A stretch of 64,000 bases of DNA from Flavobacterium pokkalii (GCF_014596575.1 NZ_NASZ01000016.1:1-64000), one strand, 5' to 3'. Numbered from the stretch's first letter, positions 17,315 to 26,557 are shown. Made by a program: numbers and translations. Notes: generated from the sequence alone by a model not told the origin.

Positions 17315-19564
17315 TTATAAATTAAAATTCAACCCCAGAACAATGTTTCTTCCAATGTTCGAAATTCCATCGGTTTTTAATCTTGACAAATGGCTAATAT
17401 ATTGTTTATCAAAAAGATTATTAGCATTCAAATTAACATCAAACACTAATTTGCCCAAATCAACAGTTCCTCCCAAACCAATGTTTACCAAAGTATAGCC
17501 ATTAGAACTGGTTTCAAAACCACTCACATTATTTTGATTAAAAGTCGAACTCACATTCAAGCTTGCAAAACCTTCAGTCAACCATTTTTTGATATTAAAT
17601 TCGGTTCTAAGAGTATTATTCCAATTGTTCGCCGGAATTAATGGCAAATAATCGCCATTATCTTTTTTTCCGGTAACGGTTTCAAAACTAGTTTCAAAAT
17701 GCAACCAGTCTAATGGATGCGGATGAATATGCAAACCAACTTCTCCACCATACAGTTTTGCATTATCCTGCACATAATCAAAAACAACGTTGTCTTCCAC
17801 AAATTCATCTGTTGGAGCAGCATAAATATAATTATTGATATGGTTGTAAAATCCGTTTACAAAAAACTCAAAATGAGCATTTTTATATTCCAAATTCAAA
17901 TCGGTTTGCAAGTTTTGTTCGTTTTTCAAATTAGCATTCCCAATTTCATAACGATTTGTTCCGTGATGTACGCCATTTGAAGTTAATTCGGCCAAATTAG
18001 GAGCTCTAAACCCCGAAGCTACATTGGCTCGTAAAACAAGTGTTTGTGAAAGATTGGTTTTGTAGCCCAAAGAAGCATTGACACTATTGAACGAACGATT
18101 CAATGCTTCAAAATCACCGCCGTGATGTTCATGATCGTGGTCATCCGCTTCCTCTTCATGACCTTCAGCATCCGCTTCATGAGCCAACGATTTTAAATTT
18201 CGATTATCAAAACGCAATCCTGCTTGCAGCACATTCGACTTCCATTCGTAATTAGCCGTTCCAAAAACGCCAAAATCATTGGTCGTCGCATCCGGAATTA
18301 AATATTCTTCGCCCGAATTTTTATTCGTTTGATGCATTCCCTGAATCCCTACAATGGTTTCTATTTTTCCCAATTTTGGCAAATGATACTTCGCATTATA
18401 ATTCAATGTATTCAGCATCATATCAAGAGATGGATCATTACTTTCTTCAAATTCCTTACGATTATTCGAAATGTATCCTAAATCCAAATCCAACTTAGTG
18501 TTTCCAAAATAAACCACATTGTTCAAACTCAACAAATGATTCGAAACACCCTGACGCGGAAATTCCGGGCTTTTACTATAAGTTTGCTCAGCAATGCCTT
18601 CTTCTGGAATTCCTAAATCCAATTTGTTATAATTGTAGCGCAACACGGTTGAAAAAGCGGTATTACTGTAACCAATTCCGGTTTTAAAATCGGTTTCGTT
18701 GTATCGGGTATTCGTCACTCGATCACCCTTACCCATTTTATAATCCGAATGCGTATTGTAACTTCCTCTGGCTAAAAATTTCCAGTTATCCGTCGATGTT
18801 TTTAAACCAACCGAAGCATTACTTCCCAAGGTATTACTAAAGTATTTTTGATTAAAATTGGCTTTAAAAGTATGGGCATCGGCAAATTTCTCCGGATTAA
18901 AATACAGTACACCACCCATGGCATCAGAACCATATAACAACGAAGCCGGACCCTTAATCACCTCGACACTTTCCACTCCGGCATCATTTAAACCTAAACC
19001 GTGTTCTTCTCCAAATTGTTGGTTTTCTAATCGAACACCTTGCGAATATACTAAAACACGATTACCACTCAAACCTCGGATTACCGGTTTTCCTATGGAA
19101 GTTCCTGTCGAAATTTGTGAAACTCCCGGAATAGTTGCCAGTCCTTCAATCAAAGTAGAAGTCCCTTTTTGCTGTAAAGCCTTAATACTTTCGTGCTCTA
19201 CTTTCATTACATTTTGCGATTGCATTTTATTAAAAGGAGTCGACACAATTACCTCATCGATTTCAAGAATACTCTCTTCCATTTGAATATTCAAAATGGT
19301 ATTTTTAGAAAGTTTCTCAACTAATTGATTGATGGTTTTATAACCCACAAAAGTAAACGCAATTCTAAAATTTCCGTTAGGCAGGTTTTTAAAACTGTAG
19401 TTCCCCTGTGCATCAGTAGTGGTTCCTTTGTGCAACTCAGGCATGTAAACCGAAACTCCCGGAAGTGCTTTATTTTGAACATCAGTAAGCTTTCCTGAAA
19501 GTGAATTTTGGGCTTGTACCAAAGCCGAGACCCCTAAAAACAGGGCTATTATATATTTTTTCAT
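17315..19564 (-). CDS. TonB-dependent receptor with His-rich loop (ZnuD-like)
   Basis: This 749-residue outer-membrane receptor has a signal peptide (MKKYIIALFLGVSALVQA), a carboxypeptidase-regulatory-like beta-sandwich (about residues 20-95), a plug domain (about 110-225, with SIGKPVIRGLSGNRVLVY) and a 22-strand barrel. About two thirds along it carries a loop rich in His, Asp and Glu (HEEEADDHDHEHH). ZnuD-type zinc receptors have such His-rich loops, so zinc or another divalent metal is the likely cargo (inference). The frame extends 29 codons upstream of the chosen ATG, but only the start at 19564 puts the signal peptide first. A His/Cys-rich small protein is encoded upstream on the same strand. 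Confidence 0.88.
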   Translation of the reverse strand: MKKYIIALFLGVSALVQAQNSLSGKLTDVQNKALPGVSVYMPELHKGTTTDAQGNYSFKNLPNGNFRIAFTFVGYKTINQLVEKLSKNTILNIQMEESILEIDEVIVSTPFNKMQSQNVMKVEHESIKALQQKGTSTLIEGLATIPGVSQISTGTSIGKPVIRGLSGNRVLVYSQGVRLENQQFGEEHGLGLNDAGVESVEVIKGPASLLYGSDAMGGVLYFNPEKFADAHTFKANFNQKYFSNTLGSNASVGLKTSTDNWKFLARGSYNTHSDYKMGKGDRVTNTRYNETDFKTGIGYSNTAFSTVLRYNYNKLDLGIPEEGIAEQTYSKSPEFPRQGVSNHLLSLNNVVYFGNTKLDLDLGYISNNRKEFEESNDPSLDMMLNTLNYNAKYHLPKLGKIETIVGIQGMHQTNKNSGEEYLIPDATTNDFGVFGTANYEWKSNVLQAGLRFDNRNLKSLAHEADAEGHEEEADDHDHEHHGGDFEALNRSFNSVNASLGYKTNLSQTLVLRANVASGFRAPNLAELTSNGVHHGTNRYEIGNANLKNEQNLQTDLNLEYKNAHFEFFVNGFYNHINNYIYAAPTDEFVEDNVVFDYVQDNAKLYGGEVGLHIHPHPLDWLHFETSFETVTGKKDNGDYLPLIPANNWNNTLRTEFNIKKWLTEGFASLNVSSTFNQNNVSGFETSSNGYTLVNIGLGGTVDLGKLVFDVNLNANNLFDKQYISHLSRLKTDGISNIGRNIVLGLNFNL

Positions 19565-19652
19565 TGAAAAGAATGTATTGTTTGTTTTCTCATTGTCAAC
19601 ATGAGAAATAATAAATAGAAATAGATTTTCACAACAGATAAACTTCTTCAAT

Positions 19653-19753
19653 TTGTCATTCCGACGAAGGAGGAATCTTCGTTAGGTGAATCACTTGATG
19701 AGATTCCTCCTTCGTCGGACTCGAGCCATAGCGAATAGGCGGAGCAATGACAA
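19653..19753. repeat. Palindromic intergenic repeat with TTGTCATT ends (copy 1)
   Basis: The element begins TTGTCATT (19653-19660) and ends AATGACAA (19746-19753). Inside is a perfect 18-bp inverted repeat (CCGACGAAGGAGGAATCT at 19661-19678, complement at 19701-19718). A related copy lies at 47726-47815 and a partial one at 21570-21597. It is noncoding and lies between the metal receptor gene and its His-rich neighbour. Confidence 0.85.
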
Positions 19754-19785
19754 GTTTGCGGTTCTGTTTTATGAATTAAATAATA

Positions 19786-20145
19786 TTAAACAATACTTGC
19801 AGGAGGTCCGCGGTGTGCAAATAAACTGCCCGGGAAAGAAATGATATTTTGTTGTTCCTTATCAAAAAAAGGAATCAACTTAAAATCAGCGTAGAAATGA
19901 TAGCTGGTTATTTTGGTTTGCAAAAAACTGCTAAACGCAAAATGACAAACAGAACATTGCTCAAAAACCTTGTGCTGATGCGTTAGTTCGTGCTTATTAT
20001 GAGAATGATCGTGCTCACAAAACTTATGAGAAAGCTGTTTCTCCAGATGCTCATAACTATGAAAAGACTGGAACAGTATCGAGAACAATACCGCTGCCGC
20101 AAGCGTGACACTATATAAAAGTTGCTTTCTTTTCATCATTGGCAA
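19786..20145 (-). CDS. Small His/Cys-rich exported protein next to a metal receptor
   Basis: This 119-residue protein has an N-terminal hydrophobic segment (about residues 9-26) that could be a signal peptide or anchor. A metal-binding-like stretch follows: a CEHDHSHNKHE cluster, then HQH and CSVCHF, and a C-terminal RGPPAS motif. The layout (signal, HEH-rich region, CxxC, RxPP ending) resembles small proteins encoded beside metal-related TonB receptors in Bacteroidota. It may bind zinc or copper in the periplasm; the function is inferred. In-frame ATGs at 20139 and 20136 are alternatives, and a good -7 box overlaps the first start. Confidence 0.75.
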   Translation of the reverse strand: MPMMKRKQLLYSVTLAAAVLFSILFQSFHSYEHLEKQLSHKFCEHDHSHNKHELTHQHKVFEQCSVCHFAFSSFLQTKITSYHFYADFKLIPFFDKEQQNIISFPGSLFAHRGPPASIV

Positions 20146-20173
20146 AGGTAAGCCCTGAAACTAAGAAATACAA
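20143..20173 (-). promoter_or_regulatory. Promoter overlapping the start of the His-rich protein gene
   Basis: On the minus strand TTG (20173-20171), 20 bases, then TACCTTTG (20150-20143). The -7 box overlaps the first possible ATG (20145), so transcription would begin near 20138. That favours translation from the ATG at 20136 on a nearly leaderless mRNA. Confidence 0.45.
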
Positions 20174-20304
20174 GACAGACCAATTATGATTCTGTTAAAT
20201 TGATTTTTATATTTTTTTGTAGGAATATTTTATATATTTGAAAAATCACTGACACTTTATTTTAGACAGCGTAACATTTGGCATAATTAATTAAGAATAT
20301 TTAA

Positions 20305-21474
20305 ATGAAAGAAATTAAACAAATAAACCTATTCATATCTTGTCCTGGAGATATTATTGATGAAATATATTCTATTGAAGTAATAGTAAAAGAAATTAAT
20401 AAAACCTTCGGTAATATTGGTCATTTCGCTATACAAATCGTTCATTGGAATGAAGATACATATACAGATATTGGTCAAGATGGTCAAGAAATAATTAATA
20501 ATCAGATCGATTATGATATATTAATTGGAATATTATGGATGCGACTTGGAACCCCAACTAATCGGGAAAAATCAGGAACAGTAGAGGAAATTAATAGAGC
20601 AATAAAAAATCCAGAAAAACAACAATTAGTTTATTTCAAAACAGCACCACCAAGTAACTTAAACTCTATAAATACTTCAGAATTAAATGAAGTAATGAAA
20701 TTTAAAAAGGAGTTATCTAACAAAATTTTATACAAAGAGTTTGAAACTATAGACAAATTTGAAACTCTATTTCGTTTAAACTTATCAAACTTATTAAAAG
20801 ATAAATTTATAAATGAGCAAAAGCCAATACAGAATACAACTGTAGTTGCATCTAATAAAGATAATAAATATCAAAATATAGTTTCTCTAATTGATGAAAT
20901 TGAGAACTCATCAAAAGGCAGTTTTGAGGATATTGACATCTTTGAAATTAGTGAAAATGGACAAGACTGTTTTAAAAAAATCACTGGTAATTTAACCAAT
21001 TTAACAAGTTATCTTAATAAATTAACAAAAAACTTAAATAAGGGAACTACAGAGATAAATGAAGTAAATAATATTAAAGACACTCGGCTGAAATTAACTA
21101 AAGCCAAAAAAATCGTGAATCGCCTTTCGACAGAATTAGATGATTTTAATGATGAAATAAATTTAGAGTTACCTCCATTTTCTAAAAATCTAAAACAAGT
21201 CGGTAAGACAACTTCTGATTTATTATTAACCTTAAGAACTTATAATAATCCCGACGAACATGATATTGAAGCTAACACCTTAGCATTTCGAGATGCAATG
21301 GAAAACTCAATGAATACAACAGCACAAATGCTAAAAGAAGTTATGAAATGGCCTCCAATAAACCTAAAATTTAATACAAGTAAAAGAAACACTGAGGTCG
21401 CTCTAAAAGATTTAATGAAAGAAATAATGTTTGGATTAAAACTAATCGACGAAGCTTTAGATAGTGATAATTGA
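20305..21474 (+). CDS. DUF4062-like N-terminal domain with helical C-terminal region
   Basis: This 389-residue protein is not a housekeeping gene I recognise. The first 120 residues have the pattern seen in DUF4062-type domains: a FISCPGD strand-turn, VHWNEDTYTDIG, then YDILIGILWMRLGTPT and an SGTVEEINRAI helix with the conserved Glu. This Rossmann-like fold is related in pattern to nucleoside deoxyribosyltransferase and TIR-type domains and is often found at the N-terminus of putative immune proteins. Residues 180-389 are helical and Asn/Lys-rich, with coiled-coil character. The codons are more AT-rich than its neighbours, and it stands alone on the opposite strand to both flanks, with repeats nearby: signs of transfer. 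A defence role is inference. Confidence 0.7.
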   Translation: MKEIKQINLFISCPGDIIDEIYSIEVIVKEINKTFGNIGHFAIQIVHWNEDTYTDIGQDGQEIINNQIDYDILIGILWMRLGTPTNREKSGTVEEINRAIKNPEKQQLVYFKTAPPSNLNSINTSELNEVMKFKKELSNKILYKEFETIDKFETLFRLNLSNLLKDKFINEQKPIQNTTVVASNKDNKYQNIVSLIDEIENSSKGSFEDIDIFEISENGQDCFKKITGNLTNLTSYLNKLTKNLNKGTTEINEVNNIKDTRLKLTKAKKIVNRLSTELDDFNDEINLELPPFSKNLKQVGKTTSDLLLTLRTYNNPDEHDIEANTLAFRDAMENSMNTTAQMLKEVMKWPPINLKFNTSKRNTEVALKDLMKEIMFGLKLIDEALDSDN

Positions 21475-21569
21475 ATCTAACGATAACACAATCCTGAAGT
21501 TTCTAGATGTATTCTATGCCCGCAACAATGAATAAAAACAAACTCAATACTTATCGAGTTTCTGAATAA

Positions 21570-21597
21570 GATTGCTTCGCTACGCTCGCAATGACAA
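21570..21597. repeat. Partial intergenic repeat ending AATGACAA
   Basis: GATTGCTTCGCTACGCTCGC followed by AATGACAA. It shares its end with the palindromic elements at 19653-19753 and 47726-47815 and is internally near-palindromic. With copy 1 it brackets the His-rich and DUF4062-like genes. Confidence 0.65.
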
Positions 21598-21610
21598 TTT
21601 AGCCCATAAA

Positions 21611-21636
21611 AAAAGCTTCTCAATCGAGAAGCTTTT
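21611..21636. terminator. Terminator hairpin after asd
   Basis: AAAAGCTTCTC (21611-21621), loop AATC, GAGAAGCTTTT (21626-21636). It lies just past the asd stop and also serves the converging DUF4062-like gene. Confidence 0.85.
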
Positions 21637-21657
21637 CTGTTTATAATGATTTAGTAA

Positions 21658-22653
21658 TTACACTAAGTTGTTAGCTACTAAATATTCAGCAATTTGAATG
21701 GTATTAGTCGCAGCACCTTTTCTAAGGTTATCGGCAACAATCCACATGTTTAAAGTATTAGCTTGCGACTCGTCTCTTCTTAAACGACCTACGAAAACTT
21801 CGTTTTTACCCTGAGCGAATAATGGCATTGGGTATTCAAACTCTTGTAAGTTGTCCTGAACTACTACTCCGTCAGTGCTTTCTAAGATGCTTCTTACTTC
21901 GTTGATGTCAAAATCATTTGAAAACTCTACGTTTACTGCTTCAGAGTGACCTCCTACGATTGGCACACGTACCGCAGTAGCCGTAACTTTAACAGAATCA
22001 TCACTTAAGATTTTCTTAGTTTCTTTAACCAATTTCATCTCTTCTTTAGTGTATCCGTTGTCTTCAAAAACATCACATTGAGGAATTGCATTACGGTGGA
22101 TTTGGTATTTATAAGCCATTTCTCCGTCAACTCCGGCGTACTCGTTTTCTAATTGTTTAACCGCTTTTACACCAGTTCCGGTGATCGATTGGTAAGTAGA
22201 AACAATTACACGTTTGATGTTGTATTTTTTATGCAAAGGTGCCAAAGCCAAAACCATCTGAATTGTAGAACAGTTTGGGTTAGCAATGATTTTATCTTCT
22301 TTTGTTAATTGGTCAGCATTGATTTCAGGAACAATTAATTTTTTGGTTGGATCCATTCTCCAGGCTGAAGAGTTATCTACTACAGTTGTACCCACTTCAG
22401 CAAACTTTGGGGCCCACTCTAATGAAGTACCTCCACCGGCTGAGAATAACGCAATTTCAGGTTTCATTTCTACAGCCGTAGCTAATCCAACTACTTTGTA
22501 TGTTTTTCCTTGAAATTCCATTTCTTTACCTACTGAACGCTCAGAAGCTACAAGGATTAATTCGTCATTAGCTTTCACAAAGTTTCTCTCAGCCAAAACC
22601 TGTAACATTACTTCTCCAACCATCCCGGTTGCACCTACAACTGCTATTTTCAT
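21658..22653 (-). CDS. asd: Aspartate-semialdehyde dehydrogenase
   Basis: This 331-residue enzyme makes L-aspartate 4-semialdehyde from aspartyl phosphate with NADPH, the branch point to lysine/DAP, threonine and methionine. The NADP site is VVGATGMVGEVMLQVL at the N-terminus, the nucleophilic Cys128 is in NPNCSTIQ, and the GGHSEAVNVEF segment near residue 240 is also typical. Length is normal. It has a good promoter of its own and a terminator on the other side. Confidence 0.97.
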   Translation of the reverse strand: MKIAVVGATGMVGEVMLQVLAERNFVKANDELILVASERSVGKEMEFQGKTYKVVGLATAVEMKPEIALFSAGGGTSLEWAPKFAEVGTTVVDNSSAWRMDPTKKLIVPEINADQLTKEDKIIANPNCSTIQMVLALAPLHKKYNIKRVIVSTYQSITGTGVKAVKQLENEYAGVDGEMAYKYQIHRNAIPQCDVFEDNGYTKEEMKLVKETKKILSDDSVKVTATAVRVPIVGGHSEAVNVEFSNDFDINEVRSILESTDGVVVQDNLQEFEYPMPLFAQGKNEVFVGRLRRDESQANTLNMWIVADNLRKGAATNTIQIAEYLVANNLV

Positions 22654-22702
22654 ATCTATATTTTTGTCTTTAGTTTTATTTTAATAATCAAATTTTGAAT
22701 TG

Positions 22703-22732
22703 CAAAAGTAATTAATATTCAAAGGAAAACAA
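22703..22732 (-). promoter_or_regulatory. asd promoter
   Basis: On the minus strand TTG (22732-22730), 19 bases, then TACTTTTG (22710-22703). This fits the Bacteroidota consensus well and predicts a leader of about 45 bases. Confidence 0.65.
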
Positions 22733-22782
22733 GACGGTTCACAAAAAGTAACAAAAAGTTATAAATATAACAAAAATAAAAG

Positions 22783-22805
22783 AACCACTCCTTTTGGGAG
22801 TGGTT
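22783..22805 (-). terminator. Terminator hairpin after mscL
   Basis: AACCACTCC (22783-22791), a TTTT loop and GGGAGTGGTT (22796-22805), 26 bases past the mscL stop. On the minus strand it is followed by TCTTTTATTTTTG. Confidence 0.85.
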
Positions 22806-22830
22806 TAGTTGAACATATAGTGAAGCGGTA

Positions 22831-23247
22831 TTACTTTTTTAACAAGTCTCTAATTTGAGTAAGCAACTCTTCCTGAGATGGTCCCGCTGGTGCAGCAGGT
22901 GCAGCTTCTTCTTTCTTTTTCATTTTTTCAGCAGCTCTTAACACTACAAAAATAAAGAATGAAATAATCACAAAGTTGATAATCGCCTGAACCAAATTAC
23001 CATAAGTAATCACAGCCGCTCCGGCAGCTTTAGCAGCAGCTAAATCGGAATAACTATTTCCGTCTAAAGAAATAAATTTGGTCGTAAAATCAACTCCGCC
23101 GGTAATTAAACCAACGATTGGCATAATAACATCATCCACCGCAGATCCTACAATTTTACCAAATGCGCCACCAATAACAACAGCAGTCGCTAAACTTAAC
23201 ACATCGCCTTTCATCAAAGAGGCTTTAAAATCACTGAAAAATCCCAT
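22831..23247 (-). CDS. mscL: Large-conductance mechanosensitive channel MscL
   Basis: This 138-residue inner-membrane protein matches MscL throughout: [31 protein letters not shown] is the cytoplasmic helix and first transmembrane (pore) helix, then [14 protein letters not shown], a periplasmic loop, the second helix (about residues 84-105) and a charged C-terminal bundle. It forms a pentamer that opens under osmotic downshock. Single gene. Confidence 0.97.
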   Translation of the reverse strand: MGFFSDFKASLMKGDVLSLATAVVIGGAFGKIVGSAVDDVIMPIVGLITGGVDFTTKFISLDGNSYSDLAAAKAAGAAVITYGNLVQAIINFVIISFFIFVVLRAAEKMKKKEEAAPAAPAGPSQEELLTQIRDLLKK

Positions 23248-23335
23248 ACCTTATAATTTTAATTAAACTTGATTCAGATTTCTAAATTAAGATTTTTTTT
23301 AACAAAACAACCCTGAAATCCCAAAAATCAAAAAA

Positions 23336-25780
23336 TTATCGATAAAAAACCCGTTTTACCCGCTGCGAAATACTGGTTAGAATCTCATACGGAATCGTTT
23401 GAAGCTGATTAGCCATATAAGAAACCGAAGGGCTTTCGCCAAAAATAATCACATCATCGCCTTCTAAACAGTCAATTTCGCTCACATCCACCATCAGCAT
23501 ATCCATGCAAACACTTCCCAAAATTGGTGCTTTTTGGTCTTTAATCGTCACAAATCCTACACCGTTGCCCCAGGCTCTTCGGATTCCGTCGGCATAACCA
23601 ATAGGAATCGTAGCCACTTTAGTCGCTTTTTCGGCCATAAAACGACGTCCGTAACCCACACTGTCTCCGGCAGGAATTGTTCGAATTTGTGAAATAATGG
23701 ATTTTAAAGTTCCCACATTTTCCAATTCTTTTTGCTCTTCGGCATCGTTAGAAACCCCGTAAAGTCCGATTCCTAAACGCACCATGTCGTACTGAGAATC
23801 AGGGAAATTACTAATTCCGGAAGTATTCAAAATATGTCGAATCGGGTTTATTTCTAATTCGCGAATAATTTTAGAAGATAATTTTTCAAACAAACGGATT
23901 TGCGACAGCGCAAATTCATGATGATTCACATCGTCGCTCGTGGCCATGTGCGACAAAATACTTTGTACTTTAACGGTCGAATTCCCTTTTAAAGTCGCAA
24001 TCAATTCGTCCACGGTATTTTCTTCAAATCCCAAACGATGCATGCCCGTATCCACTTTAATGTGAATCGGGAAATGTTGCAGATTTTTTTGTTTGGCTAT
24101 TTTTAAAAAGGCGTGCAGGCCTTTTAAACTATAAATTTCAGGTTCCAATCCGTACTGAATAATTGCCGGAAAACTGGTGCTTTCCGGATTCAAAACCATA
24201 ATCGGCAATTTAATTCCACCATTTTTCAACGAAATTCCTTCATCGGCGAAAGCCACACCCAAATAATCTACTTTGTGATGTTCCAGCAATTTGGCAATTT
24301 CGAGTCCGCCATTTCCATACCCAAAAGCTTTCACCATGACCATGATTTTGACCTTAGGCTGTAATTTGGATTTGAAAAAATTCAAGTTGTAACTAATGGC
24401 ATTCAGATTGATTTCCAAAACCGTTTCATGGGTTTTCTCTTCCAGCAGCGTCACGATTTCCTCAAAATGAAACGAACGCGCTCCTTTGATTAAAATACTT
24501 TCATTGGAAAAATCCAATTTCTCAAAATTGGCAATAAAATCAGCAGTATTTTTAAACGTAATACAATTCGAAAATTGCTCTTTAAAGTCCGAAATCGTTT
24601 CTCCAATTCCGATAACGCGGTTGATTTTATTGGAAACAATCAGCTTGGCAACCTTCGCATACAATTGTTCATTAGGAAATCCACTTTGAAAAATATCCGA
24701 AAGAATAACCGTTTTTTTATGAAATTTATTTTGACTTTCTAAAACATCCAAAGCAATTTTTAACGACTGATAATCCGAGCTGTAACTATCATCAATCACA
24801 GTGCAATTGTTAATTCCGTTTTTCACTTCCAGACGCATTTCAACAGGAAACAGCAGTTCCATTCGCGCCTGAATCACCTCAACGTCGTAACCAAAATGAA
24901 GCATCACCAGCAAACAGGAAACGGCATTTTCTACCGAAGCCTTATCTACAAAAGGAATTTTCAATTCATACGAACTTCCTTTGTATTGAAAAACCAATAC
25001 AGTTTCCTGATGTGAAATTTCTCTTTTGCTCACAAAAACATCGGCATCTTCCTCTTTAAAACTCCAGGAAAAAGCTTTCGTATTCGGGTTGATGTATTTT
25101 TCAATCGCACTGCTTTTTGGATAAATCAAAACAGCGGCATCTTTAAAAAGCTGCATTTTTTGTTGGATTTTCTGTTCCAAATCAATAAAACCTTCATCGT
25201 GCGATGAACCAATATTGGTCAAAACACCTATATTGGGTTTGATGATTTTTTCCAGTTTATCCATTTCATTCACCGTAGAAATGCCGGCTTCAAAAATCCC
25301 CAAATTATGCTTTTCATTAATCGCCACCACCGACAACGGAACCCCCACCTGCGAATTGTAACTTTTAGGACTTCGAATCACATTATAATCCGGACTCAGC
25401 AAGAAATTAAGCCATTCTTTGACAATGGTTTTTCCGTTGCTTCCGGTTAAACCTATAATTGGAAAATGAAAACGTCCGCGATAATAAGCAGCAAATTGTT
25501 GCAAAGCCACCAGAGTATTTTCGACAATTAAAAAATTGGCTTTAGCCGCACAATCGTCCGGAATTCGGGTTACAACAAAATTCTGAACGCCAATCGCAAT
25601 TAAATCCTTGATGTAATGATGGGCGTCATTATTGGGTCCGCTCAAGGCAAAAAAGAGGCTGTGCTCACTGTTTTGCAACGAACGGCTATCTATCGAAATG
25701 TTATCAATCAAAGCTTCGGGATTTGTTCCCTCCCATCGGGCATTTAGAATTGAAACACTATTCTCAACGGTTATATTCAT
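23336..25780 (-). CDS. Fused MurF ligase / alanine racemase
   Basis: This 814-residue protein joins two enzymes. Residues 1 to about 440 are a MurF-like Mur ligase with the ATP loop GLTGSNGKTIVKEW (near residue 110). Residues about 450-814 are a fold-III alanine racemase: Lys484 in VKAFGYGNG is the PLP-binding lysine, and the DSVGYGRRF segment lies near residue 695. MurF adds D-Ala-D-Ala to UDP-MurNAc-tripeptide, so the fusion couples supply of D-alanine to its use in peptidoglycan precursor synthesis. This fusion is standard in Bacteroidota. The usual racemase motif is VKADAYGHG; the Phe and Asn changes are typical of the fused form. Confidence 0.95.
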   Translation of the reverse strand: MNITVENSVSILNARWEGTNPEALIDNISIDSRSLQNSEHSLFFALSGPNNDAHHYIKDLIAIGVQNFVVTRIPDDCAAKANFLIVENTLVALQQFAAYYRGRFHFPIIGLTGSNGKTIVKEWLNFLLSPDYNVIRSPKSYNSQVGVPLSVVAINEKHNLGIFEAGISTVNEMDKLEKIIKPNIGVLTNIGSSHDEGFIDLEQKIQQKMQLFKDAAVLIYPKSSAIEKYINPNTKAFSWSFKEEDADVFVSKREISHQETVLVFQYKGSSYELKIPFVDKASVENAVSCLLVMLHFGYDVEVIQARMELLFPVEMRLEVKNGINNCTVIDDSYSSDYQSLKIALDVLESQNKFHKKTVILSDIFQSGFPNEQLYAKVAKLIVSNKINRVIGIGETISDFKEQFSNCITFKNTADFIANFEKLDFSNESILIKGARSFHFEEIVTLLEEKTHETVLEINLNAISYNLNFFKSKLQPKVKIMVMVKAFGYGNGGLEIAKLLEHHKVDYLGVAFADEGISLKNGGIKLPIMVLNPESTSFPAIIQYGLEPEIYSLKGLHAFLKIAKQKNLQHFPIHIKVDTGMHRLGFEENTVDELIATLKGNSTVKVQSILSHMATSDDVNHHEFALSQIRLFEKLSSKIIRELEINPIRHILNTSGISNFPDSQYDMVRLGIGLYGVSNDAEEQKELENVGTLKSIISQIRTIPAGDSVGYGRRFMAEKATKVATIPIGYADGIRRAWGNGVGFVTIKDQKAPILGSVCMDMLMVDVSEIDCLEGDDVIIFGESPSVSYMANQLQTIPYEILTSISQRVKRVFYR

Positions 25781-25948
25781 GAAATTAAATTCGGATTAAG
25801 GCAAAAAACATTCTCAAAAATAAGACTTCTTTTTCAATTGAAACCACACAATTTGCGTTAAAAACAGAGACACAGTTCAATTCTGCCCGCAATAAAACAA
25901 TGTCATTTTAATAGTTTCGTTATATTTGTGATTCTAAGCCATTTCACA

Positions 25949-26557
25949 ATGCCAAAAAAACTTTTTCCATTCTTTTCTTATCTGTTTCATCCGGTTTTCA
26001 TCCCGATTTATGCCACGCTTTTTTATCTTTTTTCCAATCAGTCGTATTTTTTTAACAAAGAAAAATATTTGGTTTTACTGGAAGTAAGCGTCATTACTTT
26101 TGCTATTCCGATTCTTTTCTTTGTCCTGCTGCGCCTTACCGGAAAAATCACTTCCATCATGGTTCCGGAATTGTCCGAACGAAAATTCCCTTTGGTTATT
26201 CAATGTTTCCTGTTGATTCTTTTGGTCAAAAAAAGCATTACCCTTGAACGCTATCCCGAACTTCATTTTTTCATGCTCGGCGCTTTGTCCAGCACGCTCA
26301 TTGCTCTGATTCTTTTATTTGCCAATAAAAAAGCCAGTTTGCACATGACCGGATTAAGTGCGCTTACTTTTTTCATTTTTGGATTGAGTTTGCACCACCA
26401 CACGGCTAATACAGTATTAATTATTTTCATGGTGCTGATGAATGGTTTTGTAGCTTCTTCCCGTTTGATTATGAAAGCACATACGCCTCAGGAATTAGTT
26501 ATTGGTGTACTTTTAGGAAGTATCCCGCAGATTCTTCTGCTTTTTCTTTGGTTATAA
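25949..26557 (+). CDS. Membrane protein with degenerate PAP2-like C-terminus
   Basis: This 202-residue protein has about six hydrophobic segments. Near the C-terminus, SSRLIMKAHTPQELVIGVLLG resembles the third PAP2 phosphatase motif (SR...H...D) with the final Asp replaced by Gln or Glu, and the MTGLSALTFF segment sits where PSGH is expected. This suggests a PAP2-fold protein without a complete active site. A GTG start at 25928 is possible, but the ATG at 25949 (MPKKLF) gives a better N-terminus. A -7-like TATATTTG lies at 25921-25928. Function unknown. Its end overlaps the converging beta-barrel gene by 6 bases. Confidence 0.75.
   Translation: MPKKLFPFFSYLFHPVFIPIYATLFYLFSNQSYFFNKEKYLVLLEVSVITFAIPILFFVLLRLTGKITSIMVPELSERKFPLVIQCFLLILLVKKSITLERYPELHFFMLGALSSTLIALILLFANKKASLHMTGLSALTFFIFGLSLHHHTANTVLIIFMVLMNGFVASSRLIMKAHTPQELVIGVLLGSIPQILLLFLWL

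Noticed and set aside
18858..19286. A 142-codon plus-strand frame opposite the TonB receptor
   Set aside because: It is antisense to the conserved plug domain; codon use mirrors the real gene.
25949..26557. Active PAP2 phosphatase
   Set aside because: Only the third motif is recognisable, and its final acidic residue and the PSGH motif are altered, so an active lipid phosphatase is not supported.
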